A stretch of DNA of 64,000 nucleotides from Sphingomonas sp. PsM26 (GTDB lineage: Bacteria; Pseudomonadota; Alphaproteobacteria; Sphingomonadales; Sphingomonadaceae), in the NCBI GenBank assembly GCA_030433805.1, contig JARUXA010000002.1:248001-312000 (forward strand), written 5' to 3'. The position numbers and the translations under genes were made by a program. The first letter of the stretch is position 1. Every line of letters begins with the position of its first letter. This document shows, in pieces, positions 26,062-35,024 of the stretch. Below the pieces are notes generated by a model. The model was given only the letters and a program-made list of their open reading frames with translations, did no database searches and was not told the origin of the DNA.

Positions 26062-27477
26062 ATGATCGCCGACCGGTACCGCCCCGCGTTCCTGGCCGGG
26101 GCGGCGCTGGTGCTGTGCGTGGCGGCGCTTGGCCTGTTTTGGCCGGGCGTCGCACTCTACGATACCGTCGCGCAATATCGCCAGGTCGTGTCGGGGCAGT
26201 TCGACGACTGGCATCCCCCGATCATGGCGCGGTTGTGGCGGGTTATTCACGGGGCGTTCGGCGGGGCCGCCGCGCCGATGCTCGTCCTGCAGATGGCGCT
26301 GTACTGGGGCGGTCTGGGGCTGCTCGCATCTGCGCTGGCGCGGACCGGCAAGACGGGGTGCGGCGTCGCGGTGCTCGGGATCGGCGCTATGCCATTGTTC
26401 CTCGGTTGGCAGGGGACGGTGCTCAAGGACGCGCAGATGCTGGGCGCCATGCTCGCGGCGGTCGGCGTGGTCGGCTGGTGGCGATTACGCGCCTTGCGCG
26501 TGCCCGGTTGGGCTTGGCTGCTCGTTGCGGTGTTGCTGGGGTACGCAACGCTGGTGCGCGCGAATGCGGTGTTTGCGACGGTTGCGCTGATCGTGATGCT
26601 GGTCGGGCCCCGCGACTGGTGGGCGCGCGGTGTCGTCGCTCTGGTCGGCGTGGGTGCGGTGCTCGCGGTTTCGCCATGGATCAATCATGGTCTGCTCGGT
26701 GCGAGCGACAGCGGTGTCGAACAAACCGAGGCGATCTACGACCTGTCGGCGATTGCGGTGCGCGCACCTGCGGTCCCGACCGGATTGTCCGCAGCGGCGG
26801 TCCGCACGATTGCGGCACGGCATTGCGTCAAACCCTATTTCTGGGACCCGCTCGGTGAACCTTCGCGCTGTGCCGCGGAGGTCGAGCCGTTGCACGCCTA
26901 TCCGACCGGGACCTTGTACCGGATGCTGGCGGCGGCGATCGTTCGGGCGCCGGGGGCGTATCTCGCGCACCGGCTGGCACATTGGAACTCGACGGAGCGG
27001 TGGCTTGTCGGGGCAGGGGGGCCGGGTGCGCTTCCGCCGGTCACCAGCGAAGCGAACGCACTGGGGCTTGAAAGCCCCGCGCCGCTTGCGGGGCGATGGC
27101 GGCAGTTGGAGCAGATCACCGTCGACACGCCGCTCGGCTGGCCGATCGCGTTCCTGTCGGTCGCGGTCGTCAGTCTGGTGGTGGCGAGACGGCGGCGCGC
27201 GGGCGTAGCGCGGGATCTGGCGTTGGCGCTGCTGGTGTCGGCGGTGTTGCTCGAAGCGAGCTTCCTCGTGCTGAGCATCGCGTCCGACTTGCGCTATCAT
27301 TTGTGGTCGATGGTCGCGACAGCGCTTGCGGTCGTCCTGCTGGTGGCGGACCAGACGCCGACGCGGCGTGAATGGCTGGCGGGGGGCGTCGCGCTGATGG
27401 TCATCACCGCGAGCGGGACGATTGCCCGAAACGTTCTGCCTCCGGCCCCGGTCAGCTATGCCGCGCAACTGTTGTAA
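26062..27477 (+). CDS. Polytopic membrane protein, GT-C-glycosyltransferase-like
   Basis: A 471-residue protein with about 10-11 hydrophobic segments. A periplasmic-type loop after helix 1 reads WPGVALYDTVAQYRQVVSGQ followed by DDWHPP, and a later LVRANAVFA follows a membrane helix. This layout (acidic D in the first loop, aromatic/His-Pro motif, many helices) resembles lipid-linked-sugar glycosyltransferases of the GT-C class, but no signature is decisive. The ATG at 26062 is 1 base after the lpdA stop, so it is the last gene of that operon. The function remains unassigned. Confidence 0.75.
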   Translation: MIADRYRPAFLAGAALVLCVAALGLFWPGVALYDTVAQYRQVVSGQFDDWHPPIMARLWRVIHGAFGGAAAPMLVLQMALYWGGLGLLASALARTGKTGCGVAVLGIGAMPLFLGWQGTVLKDAQMLGAMLAAVGVVGWWRLRALRVPGWAWLLVAVLLGYATLVRANAVFATVALIVMLVGPRDWWARGVVALVGVGAVLAVSPWINHGLLGASDSGVEQTEAIYDLSAIAVRAPAVPTGLSAAAVRTIAARHCVKPYFWDPLGEPSRCAAEVEPLHAYPTGTLYRMLAAAIVRAPGAYLAHRLAHWNSTERWLVGAGGPGALPPVTSEANALGLESPAPLAGRWRQLEQITVDTPLGWPIAFLSVAVVSLVVARRRRAGVARDLALALLVSAVLLEASFLVLSIASDLRYHLWSMVATALAVVLLVADQTPTRREWLAGGVALMVITASGTIARNVLPPAPVSYAAQLL

Positions 27478-27613
27478 CGCGACGAAAAACCGTTTCGCGC
27501 GTTAGGGTTAAGGGCGATCTGTCGGGCATACCGACGGCGCCTTTTCATCATACCGACGGTTTTCGTCGGCACCGGCCGTTCGGACAGCGGTATCCAAGGA
27601 GAGGACCCAAGGC

Positions 27614-27949
27614 ATGAGCGACAATATGCGAGACGCTTTCAACGAGAAGGTCGTCGATCCCGCCAAGAAGGCCGGCGAAGCACTCCGCGACGCTGGCGGC
27701 AAGATGGCCGAGAATGGCTCAACCGTCAGCCTCAAGATGCTGGACCAGGCCGAAACCAACACCCGCGAAGCGTTCAATGCGATGCGTGCGGCGGCGGCGG
27801 CGAAGGATCTGTCTGAGGTGATGAAGATCCAGGGCGACTTCATCCGCGACCAAAGCACCCGCAACATGACCCAGGCCCGCGAGATCGGCGAGTTGATCAT
27901 GCAGTTCGGGCGCGACACCGTGGGCATGGTGCGCGGCAACAAGGGCTGA
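27614..27949 (+). CDS. Phasin-family protein
   Basis: A 111-residue mostly helical protein matching the Phasin_2 type. It has an N-terminal amphipathic region (FNEKVVDPAKKAGEALRDAG) and the conserved block MLDQAETNTREAFNAMRAAA, followed by IQGDFIRDQSTRNMTQAREI. Phasins coat polyhydroxyalkanoate granules or act as general stress-like amphipathic proteins. The ATG at 27614 has AAGG 6 bases upstream with a purine-rich leader. It is monocistronic and its end faces the acetyltransferase gene across a strong hairpin. No PHA synthase gene is in the window. Confidence 0.92.
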   Translation: MSDNMRDAFNEKVVDPAKKAGEALRDAGGKMAENGSTVSLKMLDQAETNTREAFNAMRAAAAAKDLSEVMKIQGDFIRDQSTRNMTQAREIGELIMQFGRDTVGMVRGNKG

Positions 27950-27967
27950 GGAAGCGGACATCGGGAT

Positions 27968-27998
27968 CCAGGGTGGACGGTTCCGTCCGTTACCCTGG
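27968..27998. terminator. Bidirectional terminator-like hairpin
   Basis: CCAGGGT (27968-27974) pairs with ACCCTGG (27992-27998), and the inner GGACGG-TT-CCGTCC extends the stem with one small bulge. It lies between the convergent phasin and acetyltransferase genes. There is no T-tract, so it may be a Rho-independent terminator only weakly or an RNA-stabilising 3' structure. Confidence 0.5.
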
Positions 27999-28014
27999 TA
28001 CCCCGCAGGTCCGA

Positions 28015-28539
28015 TCAGTCGTTTTCGAGTGGGCTACTGTCACGCGTGATATCTGCGCTGAGCACGGCGAGGTCGTGGAAGACGCCTTCTCGGTCACGGA
28101 CATGATCACGTAGCAAGGCTTCCGCCCGAAACCCGAGGCTTTCGAACAGCATGACCGACCCGATCTGGTCGGGCGTCATGTTGGCGATCAGCTTGGTCAG
28201 GCCGCGATCGCGCGCGATGACATAGATTCCCTCGAGCAGGTCGCGACCGACGCCAGCGCCACGTCGTGTCGGGGTGACTAGCAGGCGGACTTCCCCGACG
28301 TGTGCGCTCCATCCGAGCGGGTCGCAGACCAGCGCGGCGGTGCCGACCAGCGTGCCGTCTTCTTCTGCGACGAGGCCATCGATATAGCCTTGAGTCATCG
28401 CCTCGACCCAGGCGGCAACGACGCGCGGATGTTTGAGATCCCGCCCCAGGAACAGCAGGTCATGTTCCGGTAATTGCTCGGCAAAGGCGATCATCGCGGG
28501 TTGATCGGCGGCAGTAAAACGGCGGATGCGGTGGCTCAT
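28015..28539 (-). CDS. GNAT-family N-acetyltransferase
   Basis: A 174-residue protein with the GNAT fold. Acetyl-CoA-binding motif A is VRLLVTPTRRGAGVGRDLLEG (pattern R/Q-x-x-G-x-G/A), and motif B follows with KLIANMTPDQIGSVMLFESLGF. It would acetylate an amine of a small molecule or protein; the substrate is unknown. The ATG at 28539 (MSHRIRRFTAADQPA) is the natural domain start; an extra 22 residues from 28605 are unlikely. It is convergent with the phasin gene and lies upstream of no co-directional partner within 90 bases except the efflux operon end. Confidence 0.9.
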   Translation of the reverse strand: MSHRIRRFTAADQPAMIAFAEQLPEHDLLFLGRDLKHPRVVAAWVEAMTQGYIDGLVAEEDGTLVGTAALVCDPLGWSAHVGEVRLLVTPTRRGAGVGRDLLEGIYVIARDRGLTKLIANMTPDQIGSVMLFESLGFRAEALLRDHVRDREGVFHDLAVLSADITRDSSPLEND

Positions 28540-28629
28540 ATCGGTCGTATCCCAGCCGATCCACCGAGTGGCCAGTACCGCCCGGTCACTATCGCCCCGG
28601 TGCAATCCTTACAGCAGCAGCCTGTAAAG

Positions 28630-30201
28630 TCACCTTATCGTTGGCGTGACACCGCTGGTCGCCTGTTCTGCAACGGGACGCGGCCCGTTTGCGGTCGGGT
28701 CGAGCAGCGAGTCGCCACCCAGTACGCGGTACAGGGTCACGAGATTGGTCGCGCCGGTCAGCCGGGTCGTCACCAGCGTCCGCTGTGCCGAATATAGCGA
28801 CCGTTGTGCGTCGAGACTCTGCAGGAACGTGTCGATTCCGCCACGATATCGCGCATCCGACAGCCGGTAATTGTCGGTTGCTGCCGCTGAAAGCGCGATT
28901 TGCGCGGCCAGTTGGCGGTCGATCGTGCCACGCCGGGCGAGACCGTCGGCGACTTCGCTGAACGCGGTCTGGATCGCCTTTTCATAGGTCGCCAACGCTG
29001 CATCCCGTTGGGCACGCGTCTGCGCCACGCCGGCACGCGCGGCACCGGCCTGGAAGATCGAATAGTTTGCGCTCGGCGACACCGAATAGTTGAACGCGCC
29101 CCCGGTAAACAGGCTCGACAGTGACGTGCTGGCAAGGCCGGCGAGCGCGGTCAGCGAGATGCGCGGGAACAAGGCGGCGCGCGCGGCCCCGATCTCGGCA
29201 TTGGTCGCGCGCAGTTCATATTCCGCTTCGAGCACGTCGGGGCGGCGCAGCAAGATCGTCGAGTTGAGCCCGGCGGGCAGTTCGGCGATGGTGGGGGCGA
29301 CTTCCTCGATCGACTTGGGGAGGAGCGCGGGATCGACCGGCGCGCCGACCAGCAGCTGGAGCGCGTTGACGTCCTGCGCGACCAGCGTCGTCTGTGTCGC
29401 GAGATCCGACTGCGCGGTCTGGAGCACGATCAGCGCCTGCGCCAGATCGGTACGCGGTGCGACCCCGCCGTCAAGCCGCATCTTGGTGAGGCTGACGCTG
29501 CGCTGTGCACTGGCGGCGGTCTCCTGCGCGATCCGTAACAGGCTCTGGTCCGACGCGTAGGTCAGCCAGGCGGTGGCGATGTCGCCGACCAGCGTCAGCC
29601 GGGTCGCGCGTGCGGTCGCTTCGGTCGCGAAGTAGCGGTTCTGCGCTGCGGTGGTGAGCGACCGGATCCGGCCGAACAGATCGACTTCGAACGCGGTGAT
29701 GCCGACATTGACCGAGAAGCTGCTGCGTGCGCCGCTGCCCGTGGTGAGGTTGGTGCCGGTGTTGCCGGTCCCGGTTCCCGTCCCGCCCGTCGTCGGATCG
29801 ATCGTGCCGGTGCCGGTGCCGGTGCCCGTACCCGTTCCGGTATTGGTAATGACGCCGCCCGAGCCATTGTCACGCCGCTGAAAGTTCGCGGTAGTGCCGA
29901 TTTCGGGAAAGAGCTCGGCGCGCTGGATGCGATATTGCGCGCGGGAGGATTCGATGTTCGCCGCCGCGACGCGCAGATCGCGATTGTTGGCCAGCGCCTG
30001 CGCAATGATCGACTGCAACCGCGGGTCGCGGAAGATGTCGCGGTAGGTGACGCTGGGCAGCGTCGCTTCGCTCTGGCGGAGATAGGCGTCGCCGGTCGGC
30101 CAGCTTGGCGGGACCGGCAGTTCGGGCTGCACGTACTTCGGTGCCATCGAGCAAGCGGAGACCGCGGCAAGCGATACGCCCAACAGGATTTTGCGGATCA
30201 T
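28630..30201 (-). CDS. RND efflux outer-membrane lipoprotein (NodT/OprM family)
   Basis: A 523-residue TolC-like channel protein of the tripartite pump. The N terminus is a lipoprotein signal (SLAAVSACSMAPKY, lipobox with Cys17), then two repeated TolC-type helical/beta regions. Unusually, the first extracellular beta-hairpin loop (residues about 118-155) contains a run of Gly-Thr dipeptides made of 6-base repeats (about 29755-29850). The ATG at 30201 overlaps the stop of the RND gene (ATGA), so it is translationally coupled. It should form the outer-membrane exit of the pump whose other parts are encoded immediately upstream. Confidence 0.93.
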   Translation of the reverse strand: MIRKILLGVSLAAVSACSMAPKYVQPELPVPPSWPTGDAYLRQSEATLPSVTYRDIFRDPRLQSIIAQALANNRDLRVAAANIESSRAQYRIQRAELFPEIGTTANFQRRDNGSGGVITNTGTGTGTGTGTGTIDPTTGGTGTGTGNTGTNLTTGSGARSSFSVNVGITAFEVDLFGRIRSLTTAAQNRYFATEATARATRLTLVGDIATAWLTYASDQSLLRIAQETAASAQRSVSLTKMRLDGGVAPRTDLAQALIVLQTAQSDLATQTTLVAQDVNALQLLVGAPVDPALLPKSIEEVAPTIAELPAGLNSTILLRRPDVLEAEYELRATNAEIGAARAALFPRISLTALAGLASTSLSSLFTGGAFNYSVSPSANYSIFQAGAARAGVAQTRAQRDAALATYEKAIQTAFSEVADGLARRGTIDRQLAAQIALSAAATDNYRLSDARYRGGIDTFLQSLDAQRSLYSAQRTLVTTRLTGATNLVTLYRVLGGDSLLDPTANGPRPVAEQATSGVTPTIR

Positions 30202-33200
30202 GCGGTTGCCTCCGGGCGGTTCGACGCATTGGGGGCGGGCGGACCGTATGGCTCCGCAGTCGTCTCGTCGGGCTTGTCGTGGTGGAAGTGCTTGAGCACG
30301 TCGCGCGTGCCGCGGCGGATCAGGACGAAGAACAACGGGATGTAGAAGATCGCGAGGATCGTCGCGGTCAGCATCCCGCCGATCACCGCGGTACCGATCG
30401 CGATGCGGCTGTTGGCACCCGCGCCGGTCGAGATCGCGAGCGGCAGCACGCCGAAGATGAACGCGAAGCTGGTCATCAGGATCGGGCGCAGTCGGATCCG
30501 CGCGGCTTCGAGCGCCGCCTCGATCACACGCTTGCCCGACTTCTCCGATTGCTCGGCGAATTCGATCATCAGGATCGCGTTCTTGGCGGCAAGACCCATC
30601 GTCGTGAGCAGCCCGATCTGCAGATACACGTCGTTCTGCAGCCCGCGCAGCGTCACCGCGAATACCGCACCGATCAGACCGAGCGGAATGATCAACAGCA
30701 CCGCGACCGGGATCGACCAGCTTTCATACAGGGCGGCAAGGCACAGGAACACGACCAGCAACGAGATCGCGTAGAGGTAAGGTGCCTGACCCGACGACAG
30801 CCGCTCCTGATAGGACAGACCGGCCCAGGCGACGCTGGTCCCCGGGTATTTAGCCGCAAGCTCGGTCATCCGGTCCATTGCCTGGCCGGAGCTTTGCCCG
30901 GGGGCGGCCTGGCCCGAAATTTCGTAGGACGAAATGCCCGAGAAGCGCGCAAGCGACGGCGGAGCCTTGCTCCACGAGATGGTCGAGAAGGCGGAGAAGG
31001 GAGCCATCGTACCGGTGGTGCCGCGGACGAACCACTTCGACAGATCGTCGGGCGACGACCGATACTGCGCATCGCCCTGCACATAGACGCGCTTGACGCG
31101 GCCACGATCGTTGAAGTCGTTGACGTAGGAGCCGCCCCATGCGGTCGACAGGGTCGAGTTCACGTTCGCCTGGGTCAGCCCGAGCGTGCTGAGCTTCTGC
31201 GAGTCCAGTTCCACCTTGAGCGTCGGCTGATCTTCGAGGTCGGTCGGCCGGATCGCCGCCAGCGTCGCATCCCCACGCGCCGCCGCAAGCAGGCCATCGC
31301 GTGCCGCCTTGAACTGTTCGCGCGTCAGGCCGCCCGAATTCTGCAATTCCATCGTGAAGCCGTTGGACTGGCCAAGACCGCGCACCGCGGACGGGACGGT
31401 CGCGTAGAATTCGACGTCGCGCAGCCCGCTCAGCGCCTTGGTAGCCCGTGAGGTGATGGCGTCGGCACCATTCTCGACGCCCTTGCGATCGGCCCAGTCC
31501 TTGAGCGCGATGAACCCACGGCCGGCGTTCGATCCGCCGCTACCGCCACCGCCGCCCGCGACGGTCAGATAGCCCTCGACGTTGGCGCCTTCCTGTTCCT
31601 TGAAGTATTTCTCGATCTGCAACTGCGCGACGCGCGTCTGGTTGAGCGTCGCACCGGGGGCGAGGTTGTACTGGATCTGCGCGATCCCCTGGTCCTCGGT
31701 CGGCAGGAAGCCGGTCGGCAATCGAACGAACAGCAGCACGAGGACCGCCATCGTGCCAGCGTAGATCAACAGGAACAGCCATTTCCGGTTGATCACCTTC
31801 TCGACCATATGGCCGTAGCGATCGACGGTGCGGTCGAACCCGTTGTTGAACCAGTCCTTGGCGCGCTGCGACTTGCGCCCGAACCAGTTGTCGGACGTGT
31901 GCTCGCTTTTGCGCTTGAGCAGCGTCGCGGTGAGCGCGGGGGTCAGGATCAGCGCCACCACGACCGAGAGCACCATCGCCGAGACGATCGTGATCGAGAA
32001 CTGGCGGTAGATCACGCCGGTCGATCCGCCGAAGAACGCCATCGGCAGGAACACCGCCGACAGCACGAGCGCGATCGCGATCAGCGCGACGGTGATCTCG
32101 TTCATCGATTGGATCGTCGCATCGCGCGGCGACATCTCGGGGTTTTCCTCGAGCAGGCGCTCGACGTTCTCGACCACGACGATCGCATCGTCGACCAGCA
32201 GGCCGATCGCGAGCACCAGCCCGAACAGTGTCAGCGTGTTGATCGAGAAGCCCGCCAAAGCGAACACGCCGAAGGTGCCGAGCAGCACGACGGGGACTGC
32301 GATCGTCGGGATCAGCGTCGCGCGCCAGTTTTGCAGGAAGACGAACATGACGATGACGACGAGGATGATCGCCTCGAACAGCGTCTTTTCGACTTCCTCG
32401 ACCGACAGCTTGATGAACGCGGTCGAATCCTGCGGGAAGCTGTAGGCGTAACCATTCGGAAACGCCTTGGACGAGCGTTCGATCTCGGCCTTGACCAGTT
32501 CGGCGGTGCCCAGCGCGTCCGCGCCGGGTGCCAGACTGACCGCGATGCCCGCGCCGGGATGGCCGTTGACGCGGCTGGTGACGGCGTAGCTTTCCGCGCC
32601 AAGCTCGATCCGCCCGACATCCGAAAGCCGGACGGTGGATCCGTCGGTCTGCGTCTTGAGGACGATATTGCGGAACTGTTCAGGGGTCGACAGGCGCGAC
32701 TGCGACGTGACGGTGGCGTTGAGGACCTGTTCGGGGGTGTTGGGGACGCCACCGATCTCGCCCGCCGCGACTTCGGCGTTCTGCGCCTGGATCGCGGTGG
32801 TCACGTCGGCGGGGATCAGGCTGAAACTGGCGAGCCGGTTGGGATCGAGCCAGATTCGCATCGCATATTGCGCGCCGAACACGTTGATGTCGCCGACGCC
32901 CTTGATGCGGCCGATCGTGTCCTGAAGGTTGGAGACGAGATAGTCCGACACGTCCTGGTTGGTCGTCTTGTCGGTCGTATCGTAGATCGCGGCGATCAGC
33001 AGGAAGTCCGGGTTGGACTTGGTCACGGTCAGGCCCTGTTGTTGGACCTGTTGTGGCAGGCGCGAGATCGCCTGCTGGACTTTGTTCTGGACCTGCACCT
33101 GGGCGATGTCGGGGTCGGTACCCTTGGAGAAGGTCGCGGCGATCGTCACCTGCCCGCGCGACGACGAGCTGGTCGTGAAATACAACAGCCCGTCGATCCC

Positions 33201-33413
33201 GGTCAGCTGTTGCTCGATGACCTGCGCGACCGAATTCTCGAGCGTCTGCGCATTTGCGCCGGGGTAGGTGGCCCGGATGTTGACCTGGGGCGGAGCGATG
33301 TCGGGGAACTGTTCGACCGGGAGCGTGTAGATCGCGCCGATGCCGCCCAGCATGATGATGATCGCGATGACCCAGGCGAAGATCGGCCGGTCGATGAAGA
33401 TGCGCGAGAGCAT
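30198..33413 (-). CDS. RND multidrug efflux pump inner-membrane subunit (HAE1/AcrB-like)
   Basis: A 1071-residue proton-driven trimeric transporter with the AcrB layout: MLSRIFIDRPIFAWVIAIII N-terminal helix, two large periplasmic porter regions and 12 helices. The proton-relay aspartates are visible in GLLVDDAIVVVENVERLLEE (helix 4), and the Gly-rich helix 11 appears near the C terminus in AIGTAVIGGMLTAT. Expected role is export of drugs, dyes or other amphiphiles from the inner membrane/periplasm. It follows the adaptor gene by 6 bases and overlaps the outer-membrane gene, giving a three-gene adaptor-pump-channel operon. No TetR/MarR-type regulator is adjacent; the nearest candidate is a 60-residue HTH protein at 34756. 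Confidence 0.95.
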   Translation of the reverse strand: MLSRIFIDRPIFAWVIAIIIMLGGIGAIYTLPVEQFPDIAPPQVNIRATYPGANAQTLENSVAQVIEQQLTGIDGLLYFTTSSSSRGQVTIAATFSKGTDPDIAQVQVQNKVQQAISRLPQQVQQQGLTVTKSNPDFLLIAAIYDTTDKTTNQDVSDYLVSNLQDTIGRIKGVGDINVFGAQYAMRIWLDPNRLASFSLIPADVTTAIQAQNAEVAAGEIGGVPNTPEQVLNATVTSQSRLSTPEQFRNIVLKTQTDGSTVRLSDVGRIELGAESYAVTSRVNGHPGAGIAVSLAPGADALGTAELVKAEIERSSKAFPNGYAYSFPQDSTAFIKLSVEEVEKTLFEAIILVVIVMFVFLQNWRATLIPTIAVPVVLLGTFGVFALAGFSINTLTLFGLVLAIGLLVDDAIVVVENVERLLEENPEMSPRDATIQSMNEITVALIAIALVLSAVFLPMAFFGGSTGVIYRQFSITIVSAMVLSVVVALILTPALTATLLKRKSEHTSDNWFGRKSQRAKDWFNNGFDRTVDRYGHMVEKVINRKWLFLLIYAGTMAVLVLLFVRLPTGFLPTEDQGIAQIQYNLAPGATLNQTRVAQLQIEKYFKEQEGANVEGYLTVAGGGGGSGGSNAGRGFIALKDWADRKGVENGADAITSRATKALSGLRDVEFYATVPSAVRGLGQSNGFTMELQNSGGLTREQFKAARDGLLAAARGDATLAAIRPTDLEDQPTLKVELDSQKLSTLGLTQANVNSTLSTAWGGSYVNDFNDRGRVKRVYVQGDAQYRSSPDDLSKWFVRGTTGTMAPFSAFSTISWSKAPPSLARFSGISSYEISGQAAPGQSSGQAMDRMTELAAKYPGTSVAWAGLSYQERLSSGQAPYLYAISLLVVFLCLAALYESWSIPVAVLLIIPLGLIGAVFAVTLRGLQNDVYLQIGLLTTMGLAAKNAILMIEFAEQSEKSGKRVIEAALEAARIRLRPILMTSFAFIFGVLPLAISTGAGANSRIAIGTAVIGGMLTATILAIFYIPLFFVLIRRGTRDVLKHFHHDKPDETTAEPYGPPAPNASNRPEATA

Positions 33414-33419
33414 GTCGCG

Positions 33420-34622
33420 TCAGTTCTTTTTCTGGTCGGCGGCGGTGTCTTTGCCCGGTTTGCGGATCTGTTGCGGCGCGTTGGCGGGGACCGGACGAAC
33501 CTGTTGATCGGGTTTCACCTTGCCGACGCCTTGCGTGATGATCTTGTCGCCAGGCTTAAGACCGCTGGTCACGACCCAGTTGGTGCCGACCGTGCGCGTG
33601 GCGGTGATGTTGCGCTGGATCGCCTTGTTGCCGGGGCCGACGAGGAAGACGGTCGCATTGCCCTTGGCATCACGCGACACCGATTGCTGCGGCACGAGGA
33701 ACGCATTGTTGTCGATTGCCTGCGCGAAGCGGGCGCGGACGAACATACCGGGCAACAGCAAGCCCTGCGGGTTGGGGAAGCGCGCGCGGAGCGTGACCGT
33801 GCCGGTGGTCGCGTCGACCATCGCTTCGGAGAATTGCACGTCGCCGACCTGGCCGTAGTCGCTGCCGTCCTCGAGCGTGAGGCGCACGTCGGCACGGCCA
33901 GCTGCGGACGAGCCTCCGCCGGCCAGTGCGCGGCGCAGGCGCAACAGGTCTGCGCTTGCCTGCTGGATATCGACGAAGATCGGGTCGAGCCGCTGGATGA
34001 CGGTCAGCGGATCGGTCTGGCTGGAGGTGACGAGCGCGCCCTCGGTGTAGAGCGATCGACCGATCTTGCCGGTGATCGGCGCGGGTACGGTGGTGAACTT
34101 GAGGTTGATCTGCGCGGTCTCGAGCGCGGCGCGCGTCTGCTGGACCGAGGCGGCGGCCTGTCGTGCTAGACCCTGCGCGTCGGTGTAATCCTGTGCGGCG
34201 ACCGCCTGCATGTCAGCGAGCGGCTTGTAGCGGTCCGCCTTTGCCTTGGTCGCGGTCGCGTTGGCGGCGGCGCTGGCGAGGTTCGCCGCGGCCTGGTTGG
34301 CGGATGCCCGGTACAGGCGCGGGTCGATCTGGTAGAGCGCCTGGCCCTTCTTGACGATCGTCCCTTCCGTGAAGAGCCGCTTGGTGATCAGCCCGGTCAC
34401 CTGCGGGCGGACTTCCGCCATCTGATAGGCGGAGGTTCGCGCGGCGAGTTCGGTCACCGATGGAACGCTGGATGTCTGGATCTCGATATAGCCGACTTCG
34501 GGCGGGCCCTTTGGTCCGCCGCGGCCACCCTTCGTTTCGGTCTTTTGTGCACATCCGCCGATGGCCAACGCCACCATGCCAAGCGCGCCGACCACGCCCA
34601 CGGGAAAAGACCGCAATTTCAT
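33420..34622 (-). CDS. RND efflux periplasmic adaptor (MFP, AcrA/MexA-like)
   Basis: A 400-residue membrane-fusion lipoprotein linking the RND pump to its outer-membrane channel. The lipobox ALAIGGC places the lipidated Cys at about residue 24. A barrel-sandwich hybrid (SAYQMAEVRPQVTGLITKR, later TTVPAPITGKIGRSL), a coiled-coil hairpin rich in Ala (ASANQAAANLASAAANA) and a beta-barrel/membrane-proximal domain follow. The ATG at 34622 (MKLRSFPVG) starts the signal peptide; an ATG at 34673 would add a Cys-rich stretch and is unlikely. It is the first gene of the efflux operon. Confidence 0.94.
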   Translation of the reverse strand: MKLRSFPVGVVGALGMVALAIGGCAQKTETKGGRGGPKGPPEVGYIEIQTSSVPSVTELAARTSAYQMAEVRPQVTGLITKRLFTEGTIVKKGQALYQIDPRLYRASANQAAANLASAAANATATKAKADRYKPLADMQAVAAQDYTDAQGLARQAAASVQQTRAALETAQINLKFTTVPAPITGKIGRSLYTEGALVTSSQTDPLTVIQRLDPIFVDIQQASADLLRLRRALAGGGSSAAGRADVRLTLEDGSDYGQVGDVQFSEAMVDATTGTVTLRARFPNPQGLLLPGMFVRARFAQAIDNNAFLVPQQSVSRDAKGNATVFLVGPGNKAIQRNITATRTVGTNWVVTSGLKPGDKIITQGVGKVKPDQQVRPVPANAPQQIRKPGKDTAADQKKN

Positions 34623-34755
34623 TCGAGCCGCTGCTCCGCAGGGGAATGCGCCACAGGAGAATACCCTGCGCAACCGTCAACAAACGTCGCCACATAAGGC
34701 TTGTTCCGGCGGCCGATCAACTGTCTCGGTACGGACCTATCACCGTACAGCAACG

Positions 34756-34938
34756 CTAGCGCAACTTGGCGATCGTAAGCCCGTCTACTTTCGCCCGATC
34801 CTTGGTCGATTCCTCGCTGCGCTTGAGCGCCTTGGAAATCGCCTTCAGCGCCATGCCCTTCTTGGCAAGCGTGTGCAGCTTCTGGATTTCATCCGTCGTC
34901 CAGGGCTGGCGATGGCGTTCGAATCGATCTTCACTCAT
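34756..34938 (-). CDS. Small SANT/homeodomain-like HTH protein (60 aa)
   Basis: The sequence MSEDRFERHRQPWTTDEIQK followed by a helix-turn-helix region (LHTLAKKGMALKAISKALKR) resembles Myb/SANT-like domains and the N-terminal DNA-binding segment of GcrA-type proteins. It has no effector domain. It is the only putative DNA-binding protein beside the RND operon, 133 bases upstream of the adaptor gene on the same strand, so it could regulate that operon; this is inference. The ATG at 34938 gives a compact domain; a longer in-frame extension reads as Arg/Pro-rich noise overlapping the next gene. Confidence 0.68.
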   Translation of the reverse strand: MSEDRFERHRQPWTTDEIQKLHTLAKKGMALKAISKALKRSEESTKDRAKVDGLTIAKLR

Positions 34939-35024
34939 GGCTGGCAGGCGTATCGCATCGCGGCGCCGCACGCCATTGCCCGATGCCCGACCGGGCGCTA
35001 GGCGAAGCGGAAAAGGAGCAGGAT

